Assembly (NCBI GenBank): GCA_041389495.1
Contig: JAWKRT010000001.1
Location: 1,922,001 to 1,986,000, forward strand
DNA from: Myxococcota bacterium
Lineage (GTDB): Bacteria; Myxococcota_A; UBA9160; UBA4427
Length of the DNA stretch: 64,000 bases
Reading direction: 5' to 3'
Numbering within the stretch: the first letter of the stretch is position 1; every line of letters begins with the position of its first letter. This document shows, piece after piece, positions 35,197 through 43,168 of this stretch. The translations under genes and the position numbers were made by a program. The notes under the pieces were generated by a model. It was not told the DNA's origin and ran no database searches. It worked only from the letters and a program-made list of their open reading frames with translations.

Positions 35197-36806
35197 CGAT
35201 GCACGGCGGCGCCCTCTCGCGCCCGGGCGAGCGAGCCCGGGCGGTGCGCGCGTGCGGCGCGCTCGTCGCGGTGCTCGCCGCCGCGATGCTGGCGGCGCCC
35301 GCGTCGCGCGCCGACGACCGCGCGACCGTTCTCCAGCTGCGCGCCGAGCGCCTCGCCAATGCGGGGAAGTGCGACGAGGCGATCGCGCTGCTCGACGGCG
35401 CGCCCGCCGAGGCGCGCGCCTCGGCGGCCCACCTGCGGCTTCGCGGCCAGTGCCAGATCGAGCTGCGCGACTTCGCGGGCGCGGCCGCATCGCTGCGCGC
35501 CGCGCGCGACGCGGACGCGACGCTCGCCGACACCGACCTGATGCTCGGCATCGCGCTCTATCACACGGACGATCTCGCGGGCGCGCGCGCCGCGCTCGAC
35601 GCCGCCGCCGGCCACACGCAGCGCGAGGCCGAGCTCGAGCTCTACCGCGGTCTCGTGCTGCTGCGCAGCTCGCAGACGCGCGAGGCGGCGCTCGCGCTCG
35701 AGCGCGCGCGCCGGGCGGACCCGGACAAGGTCGAGCCCGTCGCCTCGTACTACGCGGCGCTCGCGTGGCACGCGGAGCGCGAGCGCGAACGCGCGCGCTC
35801 CGCGCTCGCGCGCGTGCGCGACCTCGACCCCGACGGCCCGTGGGCCGAGCAGGCGCAGCAGGCGCTGCGCACGGAGACAGGGACCGACCCGTGGTGGGCC
35901 GCGCTGACGCTCGGCGTCGAGTACGACGACAACGTCGTGCTGCGCGCCACCGGCGACACGCAGCGCGACGAGGACGACTTCCGCGCGGTGGCGCTGCTCG
36001 GGTGGGGCGTGCGCCTGCTCGAGGCCGAGGGCTGGTCGGGCGGCGTCACGGGCTCGTACACGGGCTGGGCGCACTTCGACCAGAGCGACTTCGACCTCCA
36101 CTACCCGACGATCGGCGCGTGGCTCGACCGCGAGCTCGGCGCCGACACGCTGCTGCGCTTCCGGTACGACTTCGGATACGCGTGGATCGACTACGACCCG
36201 TTCCTCGCGGTGCACAGCGGGCGGGTGTCGCTGCTCCACGACTGGGCGGGCCCGGGCACGACCGAGGTCTTCGTCGAGGGCGCGAACGAGGAGTACCTGT
36301 TCAGCCGCCGCGCGATCCACGCGCTGCCCGCGGCGGCGCCGGCGGTGATCGCCTACCAGGACCGCGACGGCGAGCGCGTCTCGACGGGCGTCGAGCACAG
36401 CGTCCCGCTCGGCGCGCTCGGTGCGACGGCGCGCGCGGGCTACACCTACTCGCGCTACTGGGCGGACGGCCGCGAGTGGGACCACGACAGCCACCGCGCC
36501 CACGTCGGCGGCTCGGCCGTCCTGCCGTGGAGCCTGCTGCTCGACGTCGAGGGCGCGTTCGCGTTCCACGCGCACCGCTACCCGAGCTCGTTCACCGACC
36601 CGCCGGCGCTCTTCGCGATCCCGGCGGCGTCCGCGGCCGACCGGCGCGACCGCATCTGGACGGCCGGCGCCTCGCTCGAGAAGGCCGTCACCGAGCAGGT
36701 CGCGGTGTCCACTCGTTATTCGTACACGCACTCGCGTTCGAACGCGGGCTACTTCGACTACGACCGCCACGTCGTCGGTGCGTACGTGACGGTCCGGCTC
36801 CCGTAG
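35193..36806 (+). CDS. Exported TPR protein with C-terminal outer membrane barrel
   Basis: 537 residues. Signal peptide ends ASRADDRAT (about residue 40). Residues 45-230 are TPR-like helices (ADTDLMLGIALYHTDDLAGA, ELELYRGLVLLRSSQTREAA). From about 245 the protein changes to alternating beta strands (WWAALTLGVEYDDNVVL, GVTGSYTGWAHF, TARAGYTYSRYW, YSYTHSRSNAGYFDYDRHVV) and ends AYVTVRLP, the pattern of an outer membrane barrel. Periplasmic TPR plus barrel is the design of AlgK/AlgE-, PgaA- or BcsC-like exporters. It may export or display the PEP-CTERM protein or a polymer; inferred from architecture and operon only. Confidence 0.85.
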   Translation: MTMHGGALSRPGERARAVRACGALVAVLAAAMLAAPASRADDRATVLQLRAERLANAGKCDEAIALLDGAPAEARASAAHLRLRGQCQIELRDFAGAAASLRAARDADATLADTDLMLGIALYHTDDLAGARAALDAAAGHTQREAELELYRGLVLLRSSQTREAALALERARRADPDKVEPVASYYAALAWHAERERERARSALARVRDLDPDGPWAEQAQQALRTETGTDPWWAALTLGVEYDDNVVLRATGDTQRDEDDFRAVALLGWGVRLLEAEGWSGGVTGSYTGWAHFDQSDFDLHYPTIGAWLDRELGADTLLRFRYDFGYAWIDYDPFLAVHSGRVSLLHDWAGPGTTEVFVEGANEEYLFSRRAIHALPAAAPAVIAYQDRDGERVSTGVEHSVPLGALGATARAGYTYSRYWADGREWDHDSHRAHVGGSAVLPWSLLLDVEGAFAFHAHRYPSSFTDPPALFAIPAASAADRRDRIWTAGASLEKAVTEQVAVSTRYSYTHSRSNAGYFDYDRHVVGAYVTVRLP

Positions 36807-36850
36807 CGCGCGGCGCTGCGGGGCCATGGAAGCGTGAAGGGAGGATCCCA

Positions 36851-37699
36851 ATGCAGGTCGATCGGACGGGTGTCGTCTCCTTCGTTCTGGTGTTGATCGG
36901 GGCGCTGATCGTGCTCGCGCAGCAGGCGCTCGCGGCGGACGGCGCCGAGGTGGCCCGCGTCGTGGGCATCCGCGGCGCGGTGTCGGTGCAGTCGCCCGGC
37001 GAGGCGGCGCGGCCGCTCGGCTACGACGGCGTCGTGCGCGACGGCGACACGGTCGCGACGTCGGCCGGCGCGGGCGTCGGGCTGCTCGCGGGCAGCCACT
37101 ACGTCGGGCTCGACGAGGGCACGACCGCGACGATCGGGCGCGCCGCGAACGGCGCGCCCGAGGTACAGGTCGCGACCGGCCGCGCGCGCGTGCTCGACTC
37201 GGGCGACGGCGCGCCGGCGCGGCTCGGCGCGGGCGCGCTCCTCGCGGCGAACGCCGGCGGCGACACCGACGCGTTCGCGTTCGCCGAGAAGGGCGGGCTC
37301 GTCTCGATGATCTGCCCGACCGAGGGGCCGGTGACGGCCGCGCGCGGCGGCGAGGCGCTGACGCCCGGGCCGGGCGACTGCGCGGTCGCGAAGGCGGGCG
37401 AGCCGCTCTACCCCGCGAAGGCCGGGCACGACCCGCTCGAGCTGCTCGCGCAGCTCGACGGCTTCGACCCGGCGACGAGCCCGGTCGCGATGCTCGGGCG
37501 GCCGCTGCCGCCGGTCGCGCTCGGCCTCGGGCCGACGACGACGCTCGCGACGAGCGTCGACCCGTTCGGCGGCGACCCGCGCCTGCCGTGCGACTCGCCG
37601 GCCCAGTGCGCGGCCGCGGTGACGCCGCCGGCGCCGCCGAACCCGCCCGTGAACCCGCCGATGCCGGGCGGCCCGCCCGGCGGCCCGCCGCTTCCGTGA
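36851..37699 (+). CDS. FecR domain protein with proline-rich tail
   Basis: 282 residues with an N-terminal signal (GVVSFVLVLIGALIVLAQQALAA, given in part as positions 7-29). Residues 33-130 form a FecR domain: GIRGAVSVQSPGEAARPL, RDGDTVATSAGAGVGLL, GLDEGTTATIG. The C-terminus is a low-complexity PP/GG tail (NPPVNPPMPGGPPGGPPLP). FecR domains in this exported form bind periplasmic or surface partners rather than anti-sigma factors. GAAGGGAGG precedes the ATG. Third cistron after the PEP-CTERM and TPR/barrel genes. Confidence 0.85.
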   Translation: MQVDRTGVVSFVLVLIGALIVLAQQALAADGAEVARVVGIRGAVSVQSPGEAARPLGYDGVVRDGDTVATSAGAGVGLLAGSHYVGLDEGTTATIGRAANGAPEVQVATGRARVLDSGDGAPARLGAGALLAANAGGDTDAFAFAEKGGLVSMICPTEGPVTAARGGEALTPGPGDCAVAKAGEPLYPAKAGHDPLELLAQLDGFDPATSPVAMLGRPLPPVALGLGPTTTLATSVDPFGGDPRLPCDSPAQCAAAVTPPAPPNPPVNPPMPGGPPGGPPLP

Positions 37700-37771
37700 G
37701 TCGCGCGCGGGCGGCGCGCGCTTCCGTGCGCCGCCCGCGTCCACGACCTCCCCGGCGCTCGTCGTCGGAGG

Positions 37772-38098
37772 CTAGGCGGGCGCCGGCAGCGCCACCTGCC
37801 AGCGGTCGCCCGCGCGCCGCACCGCGAAGCACGTCGCCGGCTTGCGGATCGGGAGCGCGAGCGGCGCGCCGTTGCGCAGGTCGAAGCGCCCGCCGTGCAG
37901 CGGGCACTCGTAGGTCGTGCCGCGCACGACGCCACCCGCGAGCGAGACGCGCACGTGCGGGCACTGGTCGAGCACGGCGTAGGGCGTGCCCCCGGCGTTC
38001 GCGACGAGGAGCCGCCGCCCCTCGATCTCCACCACGCGGCTCTCGCCGGGCGGTGGAACGTCGCCCGGCAGCTCGACCCAGCGCTCCGGGTCAGCCAC
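37772..38098 (-). CDS. Rieske 2Fe-2S ferredoxin
   Basis: 108 residues from GTG. Rieske motifs CPHVRVSLAGG and CPLHGGRFDL supply the two Cys and two His ligands. Such NirD/bphF-type ferredoxins deliver electrons to Rieske oxygenases. The start overlaps the stop of the upstream oxygenase gene by 8 bp, giving a direct functional pairing. No reductase gene is adjacent. Confidence 0.94.
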   Translation of the reverse strand: MADPERWVELPGDVPPPGESRVVEIEGRRLLVANAGGTPYAVLDQCPHVRVSLAGGVVRGTTYECPLHGGRFDLRNGAPLALPIRKPATCFAVRRAGDRWQVALPAPA

Positions 38099-39386
38099 GC
38101 GCCGCCCGGGCCCGCCCGCGCTCGATGTAGCCCATGAGCGTGTCGTGGTGGTGGAGGATGCGGACCTCCTGCGTGCACAGGTGCAGCGCGCGGAACGCGG
38201 CCGAGCGCATGCCCGCCTGGATGCGCGGCAGGTTGTACAGGTCCTCGTCGATCAGCCCGCCGCCGTCGCACTTCCCGTCGAGCGTGTCGCCGTTGGCCGT
38301 CGAGTAGTGCTCCTTCTCGGGGCGCGGCACGTCGACGCCCGGCGCGTTCATCAGGCTGAGGAAGTCGAAGTACATGCGGTTCGGGTCGTCGGGGTGCGGG
38401 CGGTGCGTGAACACCCACGTGAAGAGCGAGTGGGTGTTGAAGGTCATGTTCGGGAACACCGTGTAGTGGAAGTCGTCGCAGAGCTGCGACTCGTTGAGCT
38501 CGGACACGTCGGCGCCGAGCGTCGGCGCGATCTTCCGGATCGCCTCCGCGTAGGCGGCGCGCGCCTCCGCGGGCCCGCCGGTGAACGTCTTCGGGTCGAC
38601 GCCGACGCGCGCGAGGAACATCTCCTTGATCGCGGGCGTGACGGTGCCCGCGCCCGGGTGGCGCGGGCTCGCCTGCACCTCCGGGAAGATCATGCGCGTG
38701 TGGTGGTCGTAGCAGTCGTAGAGCGTGTTGACGTCGTCGCTGAACTCGGTCGTCCAGGCGTGCGTCGCCGACAGGTGGTACGCCTCGTTGAAGGCGTCGA
38801 CGCACGTCTTCCAGTTGCACTCGATCTCGATCGTGCAGTCGTAGGCGACCTTCCAGCGCTCGAAGCCGTAGGGGTCGAGGTGCCCGGGCACGACGCCGAG
38901 GTAGTCGCGCAGCGGCGGCGCGTCCGGGTCGAGGCAGACGAACACGAAGCCGGCCCACGTCTCGCAGCGCACGGGCCGCAGCGACAGCTGCGCCGCGTCG
39001 ACGCCCTGTGGGAAGCAGTGCGCGTCGAGCGCCTTCTCGAGCGCGCCGTCGATGCCGTACTCCCAGCCGTGGAACAGGCAGTGGAAGCGCTCGGCGTGTC
39101 CGCGCCCCGGCTCGCGCAGGCGGTTGCCGCGGTGCATGCAGACGTTGTGGCGGGCGGCGAGCGAGCCGTCGCGCTGGCGCACGACGAGCAGCGACTCGGG
39201 GCCGATCTCGAACGTGAAGTAGTCGCCGGGCGACGGGGCGTCGGACGCGCGCCCCGCACACAGCCACACCTTCGTCCACATGTGCTCCCACTCGAGCTCG
39301 GCGAACGCGGCGCTCGTGTAGCGCTCCTTCGGGATCGGGACGTAGGCGAGGTCGGGCGCGGGCGCGCGCTCCATCGGCGTCGGCAT
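38091..39386 (-). CDS. Rieske non-heme iron oxygenase, large subunit
   Basis: 431 residues. Rieske centre: NVCMHRGNRL and HCLFHGWEYG. Mononuclear iron site: FNEAYHLSATHAW with the two histidines. Start MPTPMERAPAPDLAYVPIPK was taken at the ATG at 39386, which has GAGGAGCTGC upstream. The enzyme hydroxylates or demethylates an aromatic or steroid-like substrate using electrons from the Rieske ferredoxin encoded behind it. No small (beta) subunit gene is seen, as in monooxygenase-type members such as KshA. Confidence 0.93.
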   Translation of the reverse strand: MPTPMERAPAPDLAYVPIPKERYTSAAFAELEWEHMWTKVWLCAGRASDAPSPGDYFTFEIGPESLLVVRQRDGSLAARHNVCMHRGNRLREPGRGHAERFHCLFHGWEYGIDGALEKALDAHCFPQGVDAAQLSLRPVRCETWAGFVFVCLDPDAPPLRDYLGVVPGHLDPYGFERWKVAYDCTIEIECNWKTCVDAFNEAYHLSATHAWTTEFSDDVNTLYDCYDHHTRMIFPEVQASPRHPGAGTVTPAIKEMFLARVGVDPKTFTGGPAEARAAYAEAIRKIAPTLGADVSELNESQLCDDFHYTVFPNMTFNTHSLFTWVFTHRPHPDDPNRMYFDFLSLMNAPGVDVPRPEKEHYSTANGDTLDGKCDGGGLIDEDLYNLPRIQAGMRSAAFRALHLCTQEVRILHHHDTLMGYIERGRARAARG

Positions 39387-39484
39387 GCGGCAGCTCCTCG
39401 TTCGTCGGGCGGCGCGCCGCGCGCGGCGCCGGCGCGGGGCGCCGACACGCGCGGTGGGCGCGCCGCCTTCGTGGCGGGCCGATC

Positions 39485-39871
39485 CTACCGCGGCGCGCCG
39501 CCCGGATCGCGCGCGAGCGCGAGCAGCGCGACCCAGCCGGCGACGAGGCAGAGGCCGCCGAGCGGCGTCACGGGCCCGAGCCAGCGCGGCGCGCCGAGCG
39601 CGAGCGCGTAGAGCGAGCCCGAGAAGAGCGCGACGCCCGCCGTCCACAGCGCGGCCGGCGCGGCGACGGGGCGCCCGGTGGCGCTCGCGTAGAGCGCGAG
39701 CGCGAGCAGCGCGACGGCGTGCAGCAGGTGGTAGTCGACGGCCGTGCCCCAGACCTCGAGCTGGCGTGCCTCGAGCCGCGCGCGCAGCGCGTGCGCGCCG
39801 AAGGCGCCGAGCGCGATGCCCGTCGCGCCGAGCACCGCGGCGACGTGCGTCCACGCCGAGAGCGCGCGCAC
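39485..39871 (-). CDS. DUF423 membrane protein
   Basis: 128 residues with four hydrophobic helices. VAAVLGATGIALGAFGAHAL and EVWGTAVDYHLLHAVALLAL are the two conserved blocks of the DUF423 (YgdD) family, and PLGGLCLVAGWVALL is the last helix. Inner membrane protein of unknown role. GTG start 2 bp after the DUF35 stop, thus last gene of the operon. Confidence 0.9.
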   Translation of the reverse strand: MRALSAWTHVAAVLGATGIALGAFGAHALRARLEARQLEVWGTAVDYHLLHAVALLALALYASATGRPVAAPAALWTAGVALFSGSLYALALGAPRWLGPVTPLGGLCLVAGWVALLALARDPGGAPR

Positions 39872-39873
39872 GC

Positions 39874-40356
39874 CTAGCGTCCCGCGCCCGGCGCGGCCGC
39901 GCCGCCCGAGGCCTGCGTCCCGTCGCCGTCGCGCGCGGGGCGGAAGTACGGGACGGCGAGCTCGTCGTCGATCGCGACGGCGTAGGCCTCGACGCGCATG
40001 CCGACGTGCACGTCGTCGACCGCGCACCCGGTCACGTTCGCCATCAGGCGCACGCCCTCGTCGAGCTCGATCATCGCGACGACGTAGGGGAGCTCCTTCG
40101 CGAAGGGCGGCATGCCGTACTGGCGGATCACGGTGAACGTGTGGACGCGGCCCGTGCCGCGCGCGGTCTCGAACTCGGGGACGGCGCCGCAGGCCGTGCA
40201 CAGCGCGCGCGGATAGTGCTGGCGATGTCCGCAGCGCGGGCAGCGCTGGATGCGCAGCTCGCCGCGCGCCGCGCCGCGCCAGAACTCGGCGCTCGTCGCG
40301 TCGGGCGCGGGGACGGGCTTCGTCCACGCGACGTCGCGCTCCACCTCGAAGGCCAT
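39874..40356 (-). CDS. DUF35 OB-fold/zinc-ribbon protein
   Basis: 160 residues: rubredoxin-like ribbon CPRCGHRQHYPRALCTAC (four cysteines) at about residue 39, then an OB-fold that binds acyl-CoA (GRVHTFTVIRQYGMPPFAKE). DUF35 proteins form complexes with thiolase-like enzymes; in actinobacterial steroid degradation the DUF35 domain of ChsH2 binds the retro-aldolase Ltp2. The thiolase-fold gene lies 45 bp upstream in the same orientation. Confidence 0.92.
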   Translation of the reverse strand: MAFEVERDVAWTKPVPAPDATSAEFWRGAARGELRIQRCPRCGHRQHYPRALCTACGAVPEFETARGTGRVHTFTVIRQYGMPPFAKELPYVVAMIELDEGVRLMANVTGCAVDDVHVGMRVEAYAVAIDDELAVPYFRPARDGDGTQASGGAAAPGAGR

Positions 40357-40401
40357 GGGAACCTCCCGTCTCCGTCGCGGGCCGCGAGCGCGCGCCGGCG
40401 C

Positions 40402-41565
40402 CTACGGCGCCTCGTTGCCGAGGATCACGCCGCCGATCGCCGAGAGCCACCCGCCCGAGCCGCAGCAGAGCGCGGTGCGCGCGCCGGGCACCTGCACGGG
40501 GCCGGCGTCGCCGCGCAGCTGCCGCACGGCCTCGATCAGCAGGAAGATGCCGCGCATGCCGGGGTGGCAGGCCGAGAGCCCGCCGCCGTCGGTGTTCATC
40601 GGGAAGCGGCCGCCCTTGCGCAGGTGGCCCTCCGCGACGAACGCGCCGCCTTCGCCCTTCGCGCAGAAGCCGAGATCCTCGAGCATCACGAGCACCGTGA
40701 TCGTGAAGCTGTCGTACAGCTGCAGCGTGTCGATGTCGGCCGGAGCGAGCCCGGCGCGCGCGAACAGCTCGGGCGCGAACGCCGCCGCGGCCGAACGCGT
40801 GAAGTCGGGCATCTGCGAGATGTTCCAGTGCGTGCGCCCGTTCGCGGCGGAGAGCACGTACACGGGCTTGCGGGGCAGGTCGCGCGCGCGCTCGGCCGTC
40901 GTCATCACGACCGCGCCGCCGCCGTCGCTCACCACGCAGCAGTCGAGCTTGTGGAGCGGGTCGGCGATCGGGCGCGAGGCGAGCACGTCGTCGACCGTGA
41001 TCGGGTCGCGGTACATCGCGGCCGGGTTGTACGACGCGAACTCGCGCACGCCGACGGCGATCTCGGCGAGCTGCGCGGACGTCGTGCCGTACTCGTGCAT
41101 ATGGCGGCGCGCGACCATCGCGTAGGCGCCGACGAGCGAGTTGCCGTACGGCGCCTCGAACTGCGACGGGCCCGCGACGCGGTCCGAGCGCCGGAAGCCG
41201 CCGGTGCCGAGCGTGCGGCCCATGCGCGAGAGGTAGTCCGAGCCGTCGGTGATCAGCACGGTCTCGCACGCGCCGTCGCGCAGCAGGGCGGCGGCGTGCT
41301 GCACGTGGAACTCGAACGACGAGCCGCCGACCATCGTGCCGTCGATGACGCGGTGCTCGATGCCGAGGTACTCCGCGATCTCGACGGGCGTGTCGCCCGA
41401 CATGCTCCCCGCGGTGCAGAAGCCGTCGACGTCGCGCTTCGCGACGCCCGCGTCCTCGAGCGCGCGGCGCGCCGCGAGCGCGTGGTGCTCGAGCGCCGAG
41501 AGGTGCGGGGCCTTCGGCAGATCCGAGAGCCCGATGCCGACGAGGACGGGCGTGCGGTCGCTCAC
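40402..41565 (-). CDS. Thiolase-fold protein (Ltp2/lipid-transfer-like)
   Basis: 387 residues from GTG. Overall thiolase fold with VLVGIGLSDLPKAPH at the start and CCGSGGWLSAIGGVILGN at the end. The position of the nucleophilic Cys of true thiolases (usually C-A-S-G) reads GGSSFEFHVQHAA, so the cysteine is replaced. This, together with the adjacent DUF35 protein, matches the Ltp2-type retro-aldolases that cleave C-C bonds in sterol side chains, not beta-ketothiolases. The start overlaps the crotonase stop (GTGA). Confidence 0.88.
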   Translation of the reverse strand: MSDRTPVLVGIGLSDLPKAPHLSALEHHALAARRALEDAGVAKRDVDGFCTAGSMSGDTPVEIAEYLGIEHRVIDGTMVGGSSFEFHVQHAAALLRDGACETVLITDGSDYLSRMGRTLGTGGFRRSDRVAGPSQFEAPYGNSLVGAYAMVARRHMHEYGTTSAQLAEIAVGVREFASYNPAAMYRDPITVDDVLASRPIADPLHKLDCCVVSDGGGAVVMTTAERARDLPRKPVYVLSAANGRTHWNISQMPDFTRSAAAAFAPELFARAGLAPADIDTLQLYDSFTITVLVMLEDLGFCAKGEGGAFVAEGHLRKGGRFPMNTDGGGLSACHPGMRGIFLLIEAVRQLRGDAGPVQVPGARTALCCGSGGWLSAIGGVILGNEAP

Positions 41566-42365
41566 GGCTTCGTCCGGAACTGCTTGAAGTCGGGGGCGCG
41601 CTTCTGCATGAACGCGGTCACGGCCTCGACGTTCTCGGGCGACCCCGCCTGCTTCGCCATCTCGTCGTGCTCGATGGCGAGCGCGCGCTCGATGCCGTCG
41701 CGGTGCGCGGCCATCAGCGTGCGCTTGATCGCGCGCAGCGCCGACACGGGCCACTGCGCGATCTCGCGCGCCTTCGCGAGCGCGGCGGGGAGGACCTCGT
41801 CGTCGGGGAGGCGCCGCGCCGCGAGGCCGAGCTCGACGGCGCGCGCGGCGTCGATCCACTCCGCGGTGAACATCAGCTCGGCCGCGCGCTGGCGGCCGAC
41901 GATCGTCTGCAGCGTGTAGCTGCTCGCGATCTCGGGCACGAGGCCGAGGTTCGCGAACGGGAGCCGCATGCGGAGGCTCTCGCCGACGTAGGTGATGTCG
42001 CACGCGATCGCGATCGTCGCCCCGCCGCCGACGGCGACGCCGCAGACGGCCGCGAGCAGCGGCTTGTCGAACGCGAGCACCGCGTGCTCGCAGGCGTGGA
42101 ATGCGCTCGCGAACCCGTCGCTGCGCGGGGCCGGTCGCCCGCCCGCGAACGACGACAGGTCGACGCCCGACGAGAAGTGGCCGCCCTCGCCGGTGAGCAC
42201 GACCGCGGCCACGCGCGCGTCCTCGCGCGCACCGCCGAGACACGCGGCGAGGCCGTCCCACTGCTCGTCGTGGAAGGCGTTCTTCCTGGCGGGGCGGTCG
42301 AGCGTGACGAGCAGGACGCCGTCGTCGTCGAGCGACGTGCGGATGCAGTCGGGCAGGGCGGTCAT
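41562..42365 (-). CDS. Enoyl-CoA hydratase/isomerase family protein
   Basis: 267 residues. ATG 42365 is preferred over the longer frame from 42431; GAGGCTCC lies just before it. Crotonase landmarks: LLVTLDRPARKNAFHDEQW, oxyanion-hole GEGGHFSSGVDLSSFAGG, AVCGVAVGGGATIAIACDIT. An Asp occurs in the SSGVDL segment. It hydrates or isomerises an enoyl-CoA, possibly the step before the Ltp2-like cleavage encoded next. First gene of a four-gene operon (crotonase, thiolase-fold, DUF35, DUF423), whose promoter region it shares with the divergent tetR gene. Confidence 0.93.
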   Translation of the reverse strand: MTALPDCIRTSLDDDGVLLVTLDRPARKNAFHDEQWDGLAACLGGAREDARVAAVVLTGEGGHFSSGVDLSSFAGGRPAPRSDGFASAFHACEHAVLAFDKPLLAAVCGVAVGGGATIAIACDITYVGESLRMRLPFANLGLVPEIASSYTLQTIVGRQRAAELMFTAEWIDAARAVELGLAARRLPDDEVLPAALAKAREIAQWPVSALRAIKRTLMAAHRDGIERALAIEHDEMAKQAGSPENVEAVTAFMQKRAPDFKQFRTKP

Positions 42366-42475
42366 GGAGCCTCGGGTGACGGGTGGAGCAGGCGCGCGCC
42401 GATCCTGCGCGATCCGGGGCGCCGGAATCAATGACGTCGTGCGCGCGCGCGGCCGGCTGGACGCGCCGCTCTATT

Positions 42476-42498
42476 TCGACAATACTGTCGATATCGAC
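42476..42498. promoter_or_regulatory. Multi-half-site palindrome, probable TetR operator
   Basis: TCGACA (42476-42481), four bases, TGTCGA (42486-42491), then TCGAC (42494-42498). TCGACA-N4-TGTCGA is a perfect 16-bp inverted repeat, and GTCGATATCGAC (42487-42498) is a perfect 12-bp palindrome that shares the middle half-site. It lies between the divergent crotonase operon and tetR and is AT-richer than its surroundings. Confidence 0.65.
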
Positions 42499-42536
42499 GA
42501 AGCCGTCGAGAATGGCGCCGCCTCCGGAGACCCGAG

Positions 42537-42578
42537 GCCGGAGAGCGAAGGCCGGAGAGCGAAGGCCGGAGAGCGAAG
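42537..42578. repeat. 14-bp perfect tandem repeat, three copies
   Basis: GCCGGAGAGCGAAG is repeated three times immediately before the tetR ribosome site (CGGGAGGCCGG). It occupies the leader of the transcript and contains GGAGAG three times, which could present spare ribosome-like sites. Confidence 0.88.
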
Positions 42579-42589
42579 CGGGAGGCCGG

Positions 42590-43168
42590 ATGCCGAAGCA
42601 GGTCGACGCCGGGGCCCTGAAATCGGAGATCCGCGCCGCGGCGCGGCGGGCGTTCGCGCGCAACGGCATCGCCGGCACCGGGCTCGAGCACGTCGCGCGC
42701 GTCGCCGGCATGGGCCGCTCGAGCCTCTATCACTACTACCCGGACAAGCAGTCGCTGCTGCGCGACCTCGTCGCCGAGACGCTCGACGGCGAGCGCGCGC
42801 TCTTCCGCGCGCACCTGCGGGCCGAGGGCAGCGTGCGCGCGCGCCTCGACGCGCTGATCGACGCGTGCGTGGAGCTCTTCGACGCCTGGGCCGCGCTCGG
42901 CCGCTTCTTCCTCGACCTGCGCCAGCTCGACGGCCCGCGCTTCCGGCGCTTCTTCCGCGACGTGCGGAGCGACGTCGCGCGCGTGCTCGAGGAAGGCAAG
43001 GCGACCGGCGAGGTCGCCCCCGACCTCGACGCCCCGATGGTCGCGGCGGCGCTGATCGGCGCGATCGACGGCCTGCTCGTGCAGCACTACTTCGACCGGC
43101 GCGCCCTCGACCCCGAACGCCTCCGCGCGGCGCTGCGCCGCATCGCGGAGCGGGCGATCGCGCCGTGA
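42590..43168 (+). CDS. TetR family transcriptional regulator
   Basis: 192 residues. The N-terminal HTH reads RAFARNGIAGTGLEHVARVA and GMGRSSLYHYYPDKQSLLRD. The C-terminal ligand domain is helical (DGPRFRRFFRDVRSDVARVL). The ATG follows CGGGAGG. Its stop overlaps the methyltransferase GTG, so it leads the operon with the HgcAB-like fusion. Likely autoregulated and a regulator of the divergent crotonase operon through the palindrome at 42476-42498. Confidence 0.92.
   Translation: MPKQVDAGALKSEIRAAARRAFARNGIAGTGLEHVARVAGMGRSSLYHYYPDKQSLLRDLVAETLDGERALFRAHLRAEGSVRARLDALIDACVELFDAWAALGRFFLDLRQLDGPRFRRFFRDVRSDVARVLEEGKATGEVAPDLDAPMVAAALIGAIDGLLVQHYFDRRALDPERLRAALRRIAERAIAP

Noticed and set aside
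36851..37699. Anti-sigma factor FecR of an iron-signalling system
   Set aside because: No ECF sigma gene nearby, a cleavable signal instead of a cytoplasmic head, and a polyproline tail; the TonB receptor at 5486 also lacks the signalling domain.
40402..41565. Acetyl-CoA acetyltransferase (biosynthetic or degradative thiolase)
   Set aside because: The nucleophile cysteine region reads GGSSFEFH, and the DUF35 partner suggests an Ltp2-like role.
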